Below, in pieces: positions 52,395-63,925 of a DNA stretch of 64,000 nt; the stretch's first letter is position 1, and the number at the start of each line of letters is the position of its first letter. The stretch is from Acanthochromis polyacanthus (Eukaryota; Chordata; Actinopteri; Pomacentridae), in NCBI RefSeq assembly GCF_021347895.1, contig NC_067136.1, forward strand, positions 3,059,970 to 3,123,969, given 5' to 3'. A model generated the notes under the pieces. That model worked only from the letters and a program-made list of their open reading frames with translations, was not told where the DNA came from and ran no database searches. Both the position numbers and the translations under genes were made by a program.

Positions 52395-53046
52395 TGTTAT
52401 GATCCTGCTCCAGCTCCTGCCCCCCCATTATCACTCATCCATGTCACCTCCCTACTTGTCTTGTATTTGTACTTGTCTCTGCATCTGTTGGTCTTTGTCT
52501 TCCTGCCTGTCTTGCTCTCTCTACTCACCTGTCTGCACTTAGCTGATTACTGCTATGTGTGATCTGCAGTAATCAGCTAAACACCACTCACCTTTTCTCC
52601 TCCTCACCTCAGCTATTTAAGCTCTGTTCTTTCTTAGTCTCTGCTGGATCACAGACTCTGTTCCCCCACCGAAACCTACCACCTCTGGACTGTGTCAGTT
52701 TATGGACACTTCTGCTTCCCCCTTTGTGGATCCCCCCTCTCTTGGACCCTGTTGTGCTCCGGTATGTCTTGTTTGCTCCCCTGGTTGTAGTTTCCTTTTG
52801 TGCGAGTAGCTTTCCTTAGATCTGTTTGGTCAATGCTGTCTGGTTATAGATCTCGGTTTCAGTGTTTCTGGTGTATAGTTGGCAAGTTTAGTTTGAAGGA
52901 TTTTTATAGTTTTGGTTTGGTTCCTTACCACTAGTTCTGTTCTCTTTAATGTATTATTTTTTGGGTTAATGAAACCTTTTTAATTATCCAGGTGTTTGCC
53001 AGTTTTGTGAGTCTGCACTTGGGTTCCCCAGCCACCATCTGTAACA
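52395..53046. mobile_element. Solo LTR with 5 bp target duplication
   Basis: The insert begins tgttatgatcc and ends ctgtaaca, the TG...CA ends of an LTR. It is flanked by ttatt on both sides (52390-52394, 53047-53051), and is absent from the paralogous flank near 27440. A TATA-like tatttaag near 52613 supports an LTR promoter on the + strand. No internal retroelement genes are present. Confidence 0.75.
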
Positions 53047-53721
53047 TTATTACTCTCCACATCAGAGGAAATTTTATGGCTCATCTAATAATAAACTAAT
53101 GTAAGCTTCTGCTAAATTAGAAATTTGCCCAAAAATCACAAAAAAAAACTAGTCCACCTTCACTTCTGCTGATTTCACTCAAGTGCTGAAGCCTCAATGA
53201 TAAACCAACAGCTCCCCCAAGTGGCCATTTCACCACACGACCAGCAAGAAACAATTTTTGTGAACAGAAGACAAAACAACAGAACTACAGCAAGAAGTAG
53301 TGAACTCAATATCTGAATGTAGAAGGACAAGAAGTTAATACTGAAATTATGAAAAAATAAAAGTCCAAATTGTTTATTTTCTTTATTTCAGAAAACTGGA
53401 AAAAACAACAACTCATAATCAGCAACATCCAACAGGTTTTACCAACACTGCGGACAGAAGTGATGACTTCATGTTCCATAAATCAGATGATTTCTATATT
53501 TTGTCTCCACAATTCTTTTCTTGTTCTGCAGTTTAGCTGCAAACAGACTTCTGGGTTTGTCACTAAATGTAATCACTGCAAACTGATTTTTTTTTTTTTT
53601 TTTAAATTGTAGTATACAATGATTTGACATGACCTTTATATCCCACTCATCAAATTTCAAACAAGCCATGTAGAAAATACTAAAACATGCAGATATTGTT
53701 TAAATGTTCTTATCCTGAGAC

Positions 53722-54682
53722 TGTTACGATCCAACCGCTAGGGGTTGGCTGGATGCAACAAAATAACCAGGTGTTGGTTTAGGTGAAGGGATTTATTGCT
53801 TTTCTTGAGAACTAGCCTCATCTGTTCATATTTAATTTGCTCCAACTCAAGCTGCAGCTTTAATTTTTCCACACGACTTCCAGGCTCACCATTCCCCTCA
53901 GCCATCTCATCTTCTTCATGAAGACTCTCAGACTTCACTTCGTAATCAGCGCTTAAAATGTGCTTGGTCAGCATCCCATTTACCACAGCTTCTTTGATCA
54001 CTTCCTTTTTACTTCCTGCTGTCACTACTATTTCAAAATGGCGAACAATCTCCACCAACTCTTCCTTCTTACAGGCATTGAGCACTTCCCAAGTAGGGTT
54101 TTTAATAAACGCCTCCACCGTGGACTCCATTACTTGTGCAGTAACTTTTTTTCAGGAAAAAACAACCAACTGAAAAGCCCCTGAAAAAAGGATCAGGATT
54201 TTTGCAGACTGGTCCCGGACGAGCCCCTAATTGTTACGTTCCCCCCCCCAGTCTCAGACAAATTAAATAAACTAAGGTTATTCACGAGTGAAAGACACTA
54301 GGACACAGAAAATGGGGTCTGTGGTCTAAAAGGGGATAGGGTATGGTTAAATACCACTATCCCCCACTAAATCTACCAAAAGTGGTAGGAAAAAAACAAA
54401 AACCCCTCAAAAGGAAATAACATTCCCCAAAACAAAAAGAAAAGACTGCTGAGTTTCTGGGCATTAATGTCACAAAGACACTTTGGTTTCTGAAAAGAAG
54501 GCTAACTGATGGCGTCAAACCTTCCAGGTTGCCTACCCACACCCCATTGAGCAGCTGGGAGATCCCTCCTTATATCCCCGCCCAGCTGATTGGCAACAAC
54601 ACACAGCCGAGCTCAATCACACAGGTGCAGCAGATTGAGCCTGATCTCAGAGTCAGGCTATGAACTTTCTAAGCCCATAACA
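53722..54682 (-). mobile_element. Truncated LTR retrotransposon with PBS and gag start
   Basis: The insert is flanked by agac (53718-53721, 54683-54686) and is missing from the paralogous site near 28090. Read on the - strand, the 5' LTR occupies 54682-54232 (starts TGTTATGG, ends CGTAACA). It is followed by a primer-binding-like aggggctcgtccggga (about 54212-54227) that resembles a tRNA-Pro type site, and by an ORF at 54130-53738. The remainder of the element is deleted, leaving a short end again closing in CGTAACA. Confidence 0.75.
53738..54130 (-). pseudogene. Gag-like N-terminal ORF of the LTR element
   Basis: The ORF encodes 130 residues starting MESTVEAFIKNPTWEVLNAC, then a Lys/Glu-rich amphipathic stretch ending near LQLELEQIKYEQMRLVLKKS. 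This resembles the N-terminal region of gag proteins from fish Ty3/gypsy-type elements. There is no capsid, protease or RT downstream because the element is truncated. Confidence 0.5.
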
Positions 54683-54779
54683 AGACCAAGGAATGCTTGA
54701 AAATATTTTTAAAAATACCAAATAAGTCTGAAGTTCCCCCTAAAATGTCATTTTTCTCTTGTCCGAGCCCCTGATGACC

Positions 54780-56758
54780 AAACTGAATCTCAAATAAAAC
54801 AGTTCAAATGAAATTTAAATCTATTTTTTTCAGTATTATTTTTCCATTGATGCCTTTGTAATTGTGGAGCATTTTTTAATCACCATAATATTTTAAATAA
54901 TAATTATTACGCATGAAACGTGTGTCCCACAACATGCATGCAACCCTGTCGACATTTTTGTTGTTTTATGTCTCATGTTTCTTGTTTTATGTCTCATTTT
55001 TGTCATTCTGTGTCTTGTTGTGGTTTTCTGTCTTGTTTTAGTCGTTTACATATTCAAACAGTTTTCCTAAAGAATGGGTAGAGACAAGCTACACCCCTTG
55101 TCAAAAGTTTCTCATTCATTTGAATGAGAAAGCGTCCTACAACTTTTGACAGGGGATGTATGTCCTCTCCTCTATTGTTCATATTTTCATCACATTGTCA
55201 GCCTTGATTGAACGTCTCACTCTACGTCATATTATCAGGATCAGATTCATTCTTTGGACTGTTTTCCATCAGTCAGTTTGTCCTCTTGGTCAGCAGTAAC
55301 AGCTAGCTAAATATCTAGCTTCTACTGCTGAGAAAAAGATAGCATTAGCATGGATTAGCAACCCTGTTACTGTGATTAGAGTAGGGTTAGCAAACAACAC
55401 ATAAAACATGGAATAATAATGGTACCATTGATGTGTAAGCTGAGACAATCAAGACTTTGATGGTTTATTACCTATTATTGATGAATATGGAGCAAAAAAC
55501 TGTCAAATGAAGGCTTATTATTCAAACATTTTGAAGTCCAAATGACCTCCAATTCAGGAATGACCCATTTACTGTTTCCAGCTGTGATGAATGGTGTCTT
55601 GTGACCATCCAAGACATCAGGGACAGTTGTCTGTATAGTACACTGCTGTGGCTCATGGGTTAATTGTGTCATAGTTTAACAGCTTCAGAGTCATGAGTGA
55701 ACTATTTTAGAAATCCAAACAATGTTTAGCTGAAAGGGAGAAACTTTTTCCCTCGTTGATGTCTTTCCCTCCTCACCGCTTCTTCTTCTTGTCCTTCTGT
55801 CTCTCATTTCTCTTCCTCTTTCCATTCCTTCTCATCAGTCGTCCTCATCGCCTCCACTCAGAGCGCTCCGAAGGCTCCTCCAGAACTCTGGCCTTCGCTC
55901 CTCCTCCTGAGGCCACTCCAGGTAGGTGGTGGAGCTCATGAGCTTGCGCAGTTTGTAGAAGCGCTTGGGTACGTCGTCCTTGGACAGCGGCTCCAGCAGG
56001 ATCAAGATGGCCGCCTCTCCGCCGGCGTGCCCGTCGAAAAGCCGGAAGTGGGAGAAGTCGAGCTCGTAGCGGCACCAGTCGGACTGCACAAAATTCTCTG
56101 AGAGGATGAAGATGGTCCGCCGGCTGCGCTCCATGGCGCTCATGATGTTGTCCACGATCCAGTGTCCAGGAAGGAAGTCCCGCTTGTGGAGGCACAGCGT
56201 CAACGACCGCAAAGTTCTGGGATCCCCGGAGTCAGACTCACTGTCAGAATATTAACAAGAAGAAGGTCAAGATTCTGAATCTCTGAGGAGGAACTTGGTA
56301 AGAAAGCAATAAAGTACCGAACACAACTTTTTGCTATAAGACACCCCCTACTCCTAGTGTCTTTATTCTCTCACCTACTTTCACTCATAGCTCTCTTCTC
56401 TTATGTTGTCTACCAGAACTCTTGATTCCCTCACCTTGTATCATTGATAATTGTCTGAAAAGGCCTTCATCTTCTTACCATCTGTCATTGATTAGCAATG
56501 ATTTTAAACCAACCACCATTACCTTCTGTATTTGCATGCTGTCCCCTCTGTTAATGTTCTGGTGTTGTGTTGATGTATGTCGGAATACTAATTAGAACAC
56601 CCCACTACAGCAAACTTCTCATGAGGATTGTGGGTAAATTTCTTCAACAAGAGTGACACCTCTTCTCCTTTGTCACATCACTGCTGTCACTTAAACCAGA
56701 ATCCAGGTCAATGTCTTAAACCTGAACTCACAAACATTTAAACTGATGTTCTTTGAAC
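54780..56758. repeat. Segmental duplication, right copy (TLR2 tail in place)
   Basis: Partner of 28200-30335, nearly identical across the TIR exon and both sides of it. A small local difference is an extra inverted stretch near 55095-55155 (cttgtcaaaagtttctcatt against its mirrored version) that the left copy lacks. The minisatellite is shorter here. Confidence 0.9.
55835..56240 (-). CDS. tlr2: TLR2, terminal exon (C-terminal TIR)
   Basis: After a tctgacag acceptor the exon completes the split Ser codon from 57624 and reads [68 protein letters not shown]..., [22 protein letters not shown], ending GGDEDD and TGA. It holds TIR boxes 2 (RDFLPG, BB loop with the conserved Pro) and 3 (FW). TLR2 senses lipoproteins with TLR1/6-type partners and signals through MyD88. 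An acidic/Ser insert ([12 protein letters not shown]) at the exon start has no counterpart I recall in mammalian TLR2. Confidence 0.92.
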
Positions 56759-57623
56759 CAAATCCCACATTTTTAACTTTCAGGACGTACCACAGCTGCC
56801 CTCACAAAGTAATGTTTCATTCAGTATGAATACAACCGGCACATACTACTAATACACCTTAAACTTTGACCGTCATGGTTGCTGGTGTTTAATGGAGCAT
56901 CAGGTGACAAAACAGAGGATTGTGGGTCAGAAAAGCTGATGATGGAGTAAGACATCCAGGTGTTGTTTGAGAATACTACGGATATTTTATCATGTGCAGT
57001 GTGTGCTGGGTAGCTGTGACACTAAGGTCAGCACACCAAAGGCCAGTGAATTTCATCTCGCTTATGTCCTTGTGGCGGCCACGCTACAAGGGAATGAGTA
57101 GATGTTGATCTACAAGTGGAGTAGAAATTAGCATAATTTGAAAATGACAACATTTCCGAAGACTCCGCAACTTCCTGTGAAGGGAGGGTAATCAATTCAA
57201 TTCAATTCAATTCAATTCAATTTTATTTATATAGCGTCAATTACAGTCAAATTGTCTCAAGACGCTTTACAGAACCCATATGCCTGACCCCCAGAGCAAG
57301 CCCAAAGGCGACAGTGGCAAGAAAAACACCCTTTTAACAGGGAAGAAACCTTGAGCAGAACCCGGCTCTATATAGGGGGGACCCATCTGCCTGCTGGCCG
57401 GGCGGGTTGAGAGGGACAGAGGAGGGCAAGGGGGAGGGATGGGAGGAGAGGGAGGGGTGGGAAATTGAAGCTTAAAGGTTAATGATTCACAAGCCAAAAA
57501 GTGGATCATGCTCTTTGGTGCATGGCTCAACTTTTGGTCAAATTCCACCCAAAGCTCTAATGGGTGCGTTACATTTCCTGGCTAATAGAGTAATGCTTCT
57601 GAGAAAACACCAGACATACTCAC
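56241..57623 (-). other. Last TLR2 intron, with a common fish repeat
   Basis: The intron joins the two TIR exons. At 57191-57465 it carries a dispersed repeat (five ttcaa units, then tttatttatatagcgtcaat and gaaaccttgagcagaacccg) that is very frequent in teleost genomes. No ORF is supported. Confidence 0.6.
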
Positions 57624-58132
57624 CTCGGCTCCTCCAGCTCAGGCACCAAGAAGTTCTCCACCCAGCCAGCATCTCTCTCGCTGTAGGAAACGAAAGCGTC
57701 GAATGACAGCAACGCTTCCGAACCCTCGATGACTCTATGCCTCTGCCGGCGCCGGGAGCTGTGCTTGGCCTTGAGCCAGGCCCAGGTCATCTTCAGGTAC
57801 CAGAAGGCATGGAGGCGCCACAACAAGACACCCAGCAGGAACCCAACAACCAGCACCAGCCCACAGGTCACAGACACAAACAGAACCCGGTGGCAAATGA
57901 CAGTGGAGAGGTGGACTCGACCCACCGGTTCCCCCTGCAGGTAGAGAGGAGAGTCGCAGACGTAGCTGTCCTCGCCATCTGTTAAATGGATGCCTTCGTG
58001 TCCTTTAAGTGCCGAGTGGAGGAAGTTGACGAAGTCACAGGTGCAGACGAACTTGTTCTGACCCGCCTGGAGGCTCTCGAGTCTCCTGAATGACTGGAGG
58101 TCTAAGTGGCTGAACATGTTCAGGGTGTTCGA
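57624..58132 (-). CDS. tlr2: TLR2 exon: last LRR, LRRCT, membrane helix, start of TIR
   Basis: From a tttacag acceptor the exon reads SNTLNMFSHLDLQSFRRLES, then the LRRCT CxC box (NKFVCTCDFVNFL), Cys residues at YVCDSP and VICH, a membrane helix (VLFVSVTCGLVLVVGFLLGV LLW, about 23 residues), a basic linker (HSSRRRQRHRV) and the TIR start FDAFVSYSERDAGWVENFLV. It ends PELEEP plus two bases before a gtgagt donor. TIR box 1 is YDAFVSY-like with Phe. The TIR domain is thus cut by an intron between box 1 and box 2. Confidence 0.93.
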
Positions 58133-58457
58133 CTGTAAAAAAATAGACAACAGGTGTCACACTGGAGAGTGGGGATTGACCGATGTGGGGTTTTTCAGGG
58201 CCAATGCTGGTCTTTGGTGATCGAGAAAGACCGATATTTGGAACAGATACACTATCATTCAAAAGTTTGGGCTCACTCAGAAATGTCATCATTTTTGAAA
58301 GAATAGCAGGGGTTTTTTTTCAGTGAAGACAACAGAGAGACATTTCAGAGAGAAGAGGCTGTGTCAGACCTTAATTCATCAAGAGTCGGCCAATAAAAAG
58401 AGATGATATTTATGAAAATGTACCACAGAGAGGACTAGAAACAGGTAGGAGTCTTAC

Positions 58458-58598
58458 GTGTATCATCAGTGTCTGCAGGTTGGGGAAGAGCTGTCCAGGC
58501 GGAAAACTCAGAAACTTGTTCCCAGAGAGGTAGAGCTCTCGGAGGACGGGCAGGCGCTGAGTGAAGCTCCTCAGATTGTTGTTGCTCAGGTCCAACAC
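58458..58598 (-). CDS. tlr2: TLR2 LRR exon
   Basis: This 141 bp exon encodes VLDLSNNNLRSFTQRLPVLR, ELYLSGNKFLSFPPGQLFPN, LQTLMIH, two LRR units, in phase 0 on both sides between a catttacag acceptor and a gtaaga donor. It aligns with the TLR2 segment that reads about ILDVSNNNL in mammals. Confidence 0.9.
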
Positions 58599-58673
58599 CT
58601 GTAAATGATGAAGCACAAGATGACAATCCTGCATCGGCATTAGGATTCGTGCTTCGTGGTTCAGTCCTCATAC

Positions 58674-58853
58674 CTCCAGGGTAGCGGGTAGGCAGGGAGT
58701 GGTGGTGGTGAGTTGGGTCCCAGAGATGTTGAGGTGTCGCAGGGTGGAGGGCCAGGGGCAGCTGGGGGGCATGGAGATGTAGGCGGTCCTGCTGACGTCC
58801 AGGTGGGTCAGCTTGGAGAGCTTCGTGACCATCCGGCTCACCGTGGACAAAGA
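58674..58853 (-). CDS. tlr2: TLR2 LRR exon with the PPSCPWP segment
   Basis: This 180 bp exon encodes SLSTVSRMVTKLSKLTHLDV, SRTAYISMPPSCPWPSTLRH, LNISGTQLTTTTPCLPATLE. The CPWP and L.ISGT.L pattern matches the irregular LRRs of the TLR1/2 family (cf. CQWP in mammals). Flanked by a cgtccag acceptor and a gtatga donor, phase 0. Confidence 0.9.
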
Positions 58854-58938
58854 CTGGACGAAGAAGTGGCAGACATGATGTCTTCAGAAAACGTCCTTCC
58901 AGATTACTCAGATTTTACTGCAAGTTTCATGTGTTCAC

Positions 58939-59103
58939 CTTCAGAGGGTTTCCACTGATGTTCAGAACTCGGAGCTCCTTCAGCGTTTCCTGGTTGCCGC
59001 ACAGCGTCTCCACCAGTGTCAGGTCAGTCAGCAGGTTGTCGGACAGGTCCAGGTACTGCAGGTGCACCAGCAGTTTGGACGTGATGCAGGGCATGACAAA
59101 CAC
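58939..59103 (-). CDS. tlr2: TLR2 LRR exon with the VFVMPC segment
   Basis: This 165 bp exon encodes VFVMPCITSKLLVHLQYLDL, SDNLLTDLTLVETLCGNQET, LKELRVLNISGNPLK. The VF(L/V)(V/M)PC start followed by LEYLDLS is a TLR2 signature in the central ectodomain, the region that lines the lipopeptide pocket in mammals. Phase 0, acceptor cttcag, donor gtgaac. Confidence 0.9.
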
Positions 59104-61466
59104 CTGAAGGAAGAAGTCACAAGTCACTGAATGATGGTGATAACTTTACTTCAGTGAGACATTTAGAAAGTGCTTCTGCTTTGTCTCCCAAAGCAGAAGC
59201 AGAAGTCATCATAAAAACAGGAAGTCAGGCAGTGAGGCCAAATAAAGCTAGGAAAAGTACAATATGGCAGCGTAAATGAATGCAAGTAAATGAGAATATG
59301 GCAAAATCACAGTCGCCAGGTTAAAACCCAACTTGAAGATCTATGTGGTCAACATTTCTGCCATCTGGAAACAAAAAAGAGGCTGTTTTGATCTTTGGAG
59401 TTACGCCCAGAATTGGACGTTAATGGCAGTTCCATGGTGCCCTTTTAGTAACACACCATTGACATTTAATTAGCTTTTATTTTACAAAAAAAAAGAAATC
59501 AACCAAACATCCATTTATCAGAGCAAGAAACTGTAAGAAGCGAAAGAATTGTCAGATTTTTAAGTCTTCTTGCTTGTGTCGTGGGGAAAATCAACCAAAA
59601 GTTTAGCTAAAAATTGTAAGATGTCCTCAATATAACATCATTATACACGTCTCATTGGAAATTTACACAAATATACAGTGTTTGTGACAATTATTTATAT
59701 TCAAAATTACTCAAAATGAGTCTAGAACTACATAAACCAGTGCAATATGATTGAAAACATGAATAAAAATGACTCAAAAAATATCAAAATTTGCATAGAC
59801 GCCTACAAAATGTTTCCCAATTGTCTAAAAGGACATTAAGTTGTCCTGAATGGTTGAAAAATAATATTCAAAATTATTTATAACTTGTGCAAATGATCAT
59901 CAGAGGAAAATCAAACCGACTGGATCAGTAAAATCATGGACTATAAATTGCTCCAATGACTCAAATTTAGTATTTTAAGGATATATTAAGTCAATTCTAA
60001 CTTATTTCAAGTTATTTTAGACAAGTCTTGATTCGCTTTGGACAATTTCAAGCCATTTTGGTTCATTTTGGATAAATGCAATAAAAAACAATTATACGAG
60101 AAAAATTATGCAAATTGACAAGATCCATTCAGCATGGTGAAGCATCTTTCTACAGCTGATGAGCAGAGTAGAGAGAACAGGTTTGCAGAAGAAACATGGA
60201 GATAGACAAACACTTATCGTATGTGGAGACACAACAACAGAAATGAGACACAAAATGACCAAAAGGTAGACAAAAACAACATCAAATGGCAAAAATGGGA
60301 CAAAGTGACAGAAATGAGACAAAAAACTAACACGAAACACGCCACATTAGACATAAAACGACAAAAAATATGACATAAAATAATAGAACAAAACACACGA
60401 CTCACAAATAACAAAAAAAAGACAAAATGACACAAATAACAGCATGAAACAGCAAAAAAAAAAAAACCAAGACAAGGTGACAGGAGTCACAAATAAGACA
60501 GAAAATGAGGCATAACAGAAAAATCCCAACCTGAATTAGACACAAAATAAAAAAAACCCACAAAAAACAAAGAAGCAAAAAAAGTAAAGAACGAATGTGA
60601 GACACAATGACAAGAAAACAACACAAATGAGTCACAAAACAACCAAAAAGCAATACAAAATGACAATCGACACAAAACAAGACAATAAATGACAAAAAAA
60701 CTGATAGAAAAAGATCCAAATGAGACAAAAAAATTACAGAAGCAACCAAACAATAATAAAGAACACAACAAAAATCAGACACAAAATGACAGAAAAGTCA
60801 AGACAGAAACAGTGAACAGAAGAGCAAAGTGTTGGAGATCCATCCAGCATGGTGAAACCTCTTTCTGCAGCTGATGAGCAGAGTAGAGAGGAAAAGTTTG
60901 AAGAGGAAACATGGAGATAGTTTAATTATTGTAGTATTTGCAGACAAAACAACAGAAATGAGACACAAAACTGTCGCAAAGACAAAATGGATAAAAAAAA
61001 AGACTCACTAAACCACAAAAGCGAGAATCAAAATGAGAAAGTAGATACAAAAAGCCAAAAAAAATGACAAAAGGAAGTGAAAAGTACAGAACATAACCAA
61101 AGATTGAGAAACAAAATAACATAAATAAGCAAGAAAGAAAAACGAGCATGGTGACGCATCTTTCTACAGCAGAGGAGGGAAGAATCTAAAGTTGTAAAAA
61201 TGTACTTCAATATCTTTCATAAGTAGAACCTCAACGTTTTCCAGTGTTGGTTTTGTTTTTTTACATTTTGTGACACTGCGCAGAAGATAGTTTTTTCTTC
61301 TTTTTCAATGTTGTTCTGTCTCCATAGAGGCACAGGACTTTATATTGGAGTGAAAAATGAACCACAGTGAAGAAAAATGTAATAAAAAGTGCCGATTTGA
61401 AATCCAATGATGTTCAATCTAGTCTGTGCATGTTAGGACTTCCTACCATGCTGTTGTTTGTTTCAC
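59104..61466 (-). other. TLR2 intron with long gacaaaa/tgagacaca minisatellite
   Basis: From about 60230 to 61140 the + strand is a long run of imperfect units such as aaatgagacacaaaatgaca. A repeated block (catccagcatggtgaa...ctttctgcagctgatgagca) occurs near 60125 and 60845, and in part near 61148. Predicted - strand ORFs here are Phe/Cys/Ser-rich artefacts. Confidence 0.7.
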
Positions 61467-61617
61467 CTTGGAGTTTATCACGGACACTCTTCTTGGGTAT
61501 TGCAGCAAAAACGTCAAGTCCAGAAGCGAGAGAAACTTGAAGACATCCAGCACCACGACGTCCCGGGCGAAGAACTCGTCGATGCTTTTTTGATCGGTCT
61601 TGCTGGCATTCCTCCAG
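61467..61617 (-). CDS. tlr2: TLR2 LRR exon
   Basis: The exon completes a Ser codon split with 63718-63840 and reads WRNASKTDQKSIDEFFARDV, VVLDVFKFLSLLDLTFLLQY, PRRVSVINSK before a gtgaaa donor. The next exon gives SK-VFVMPC, matching the NSKVFLVPC run of mammalian TLR2. The acceptor is in ggttgggggcag. Confidence 0.87.
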
Positions 61618-63717
61618 CTGCCCCCAACCGAAAAAGAAAAAGCAATTCAAACAAGCTGTTTGTTAAGACTGATCCCACTATGTGGCACATCGCAGTTGAA
61701 ACTGTACCACAGAAAAAGAAAAAATGTCATGAAATTACAAAAAAAATGGTCAGTCAAAGGTTTTGTAGCTTCAATCGACACCTAACAAAGACAAAATTTC
61801 AAAAGTCTGTCTATTTAAGCGAACACAATTAGGTTTTTATGAGAAACTTCTGTTACTCTGATCTGTGGATGGATTTACAGCAGCTTCGACATCAAATTCA
61901 GACAATTTTAGACTCATCATTTGTTTGTCTTTCTACCTGAATACCCTCCCAACAGGTCAAAATCAGTACCCGGTCTGTGCTTCAGTGTGCATAATATCGC
62001 TGTTTTTAGAGGACTTTCAGTTTCGACGTCACTGCTGCTGTCTATATTGTTTATTTATTAAAAGCTTTGGTTGACCACCAAACGCACAAGACACAAAAAT
62101 CACTAAAAACTAGACAAAGAATCCAACAAAATGTCAAATGAAATGCAAAATTAGACAAAAAAGAACATGATATGACAAAAACCAAGACAAAGTGACGGAA
62201 ATGAGACAAAAAATGGACACAAAACGACAAAAAAGGCAAAATGACAAAATGGGACACATAATGATAAGAAAAAGACACAAATGACTCAGAAAACACAAAA
62301 AAAAGACAAAATGACACAAAATGACACAGGAAATGACCGTGATCTCAAGATTATTTTCAGAGCATCACTCGTCACCACCAAACACATAAATCTGGAATAA
62401 ATGGTTAAATGTCGCGTATGTTTCAGAATTTAATACATAAATGTCAGGTTTGTGCAGGAACTTGCTCAGGTTTCTCCAAAACGTCACCCTGTTTGCCAAA
62501 TTTGCCCCCTCTTTAATCCAATCCTCAAGACAGACTTGCCTTCTCATCTGACAACCGTGTCCATTTATTTACTTAATTCAGCTCTTACCCTACACTACCG
62601 TTCAAAAGTTTGGGGTCATTTCCATGTTTTCCATTAAAACTCACACATTTATTCATGTGCTAACATAACTGCACAAGGGTTTTCTAATCATCAATGAGCC
62701 TTTCAACACCATTAGCTAACACAATGTAGCATTAGAACACAGGAGTGATGGTTGCTGGAAATGTTCCTCTGTACCCCTATGGAGATATTCCATTAAAAAT
62801 CATCTATTTCCAGCTACAATAGTCATGTACCACATTAACAATGTCTACACTGGATTTATCATTCACTTAATGTTATCTCCTTTGAAAAAAACTGCTTTTC
62901 TTTCAAAAATAAGGACATTTCTAAGTGACCCCAAACTTTTGAACGGTCATGTAGGGTTTTCACCGCAAGAACTCGGCGCAGGCATTGGGGTTGCCAAGAT
63001 CAACCCACGAATTGGCCCTTTTGGCCTTTCTATTGCACCGTAAGATCTGACAAGTTTGATGTCTGGGATGCAACTCCAGATCTTTGATTCATGTAGTGAA
63101 CTTTACATTGTTGACATAATTGGACAAGGATACACAACAAAGAGTAAAAAATGGTTTTGCTATTTCCAAGTTTAGTACAGGGGTCCTCAACTTGCACCAC
63201 AGATCCGTTCCCACAGATTGACGTAAGTCGATTTTCGCTTTAAGTCAGAACTCTGGTGAAAAATGTAGACAAAGCCATTACATGCATTCAGATATCGATC
63301 GGTTCTTTGGAAAAGTCATGTTACAAATGTTTTATCATATCTAATTTCAGTTCCATGGCTTTCCTTTTCTTTGAAAAGGCCATCAGAAGAGTCTGAATTG
63401 TGATTGGGAGCCATAATTGAAGGGCAAAAAGTTAGTGAATGTAGAACAATCCAAGATGACATACAACCGGAGAATGTAAATAAAGCTGTCTTATGGTGCT
63501 GCGTCAAGACATATTCATCTGCTCAGCTCGCCAACTAGCTCTAGGAAGTCATAAACTGAGAATCCCCTGCATCCAGTCCCCAGAAGTGCTGCTTTTTCTG
63601 TCTTAAAAAGGTTCAACAGGGGGCAGTTCCTGTGGTCAGAATGTGTTCACAGGGTTGGGCCACCCATCTACTCTACATCTATACAAGCAAACACAGAAAC
63701 ACATGCTGGTTACCCAC
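61618..63717 (-). other. TLR2 intron with MITE and minisatellite
   Basis: Contains a second gacaaaa-type minisatellite (62085-62335) and a complete MITE (62590-62955). Exon phases on either side agree, so no exon needs to lie within. Confidence 0.6.
62590..62955. mobile_element. MITE with accgttcaaaagtttggggt inverted ends
   Basis: The left accgttcaaaagtttggggt (from 62597) is mirrored exactly near 62927-62947, and the inner parts (tcatttccatg versus ctttcaaaaataaggacatt) are family-typical. Length about 365 bp, ends in ctacact/atgtagg. A fragment of the same family lies at 58252-58300. Confidence 0.85.
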
Positions 63718-63840
63718 CTGCCCTGGCCTATCAGTGTAACACCATCCATGGAAAGGTAGGTGATTGGAACTCCACTGACCGCCACCAGGAGGCTGACGAT
63801 GGCCTTGTCGGACACAGACAGGTTACGGAAAGACAAATGC
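63718..63840 (-). CDS. tlr2: TLR2 LRR exon
   Basis: This 123 bp exon completes an Arg codon from the exon at the window edge and reads HLSFRNLSVSDKAIVSLLVA, VSGVPITYLSMDGVTLIGQG plus two bases, before a gtgggt donor. The acceptor is ccctccacag. LRR-type Leu/Asn spacing is visible. The split Ser codon matches the next exon. Confidence 0.85.
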
Positions 63841-63925
63841 CTGTGGAGGGACACCAAAGAACAGCGACTGGTTGGTTTCTCTGCATCAGAGCAAAAACAG
63901 GAGAAAAAAGAGCTGTTGGCCAGAC

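Noticed and set aside
60092..60782. Phe/Cys/Leu-rich - strand ORFs that look like membrane proteins
   Set aside because: They are low-complexity translations of the gacacaaaatgac repeat within a TLR2 intron.
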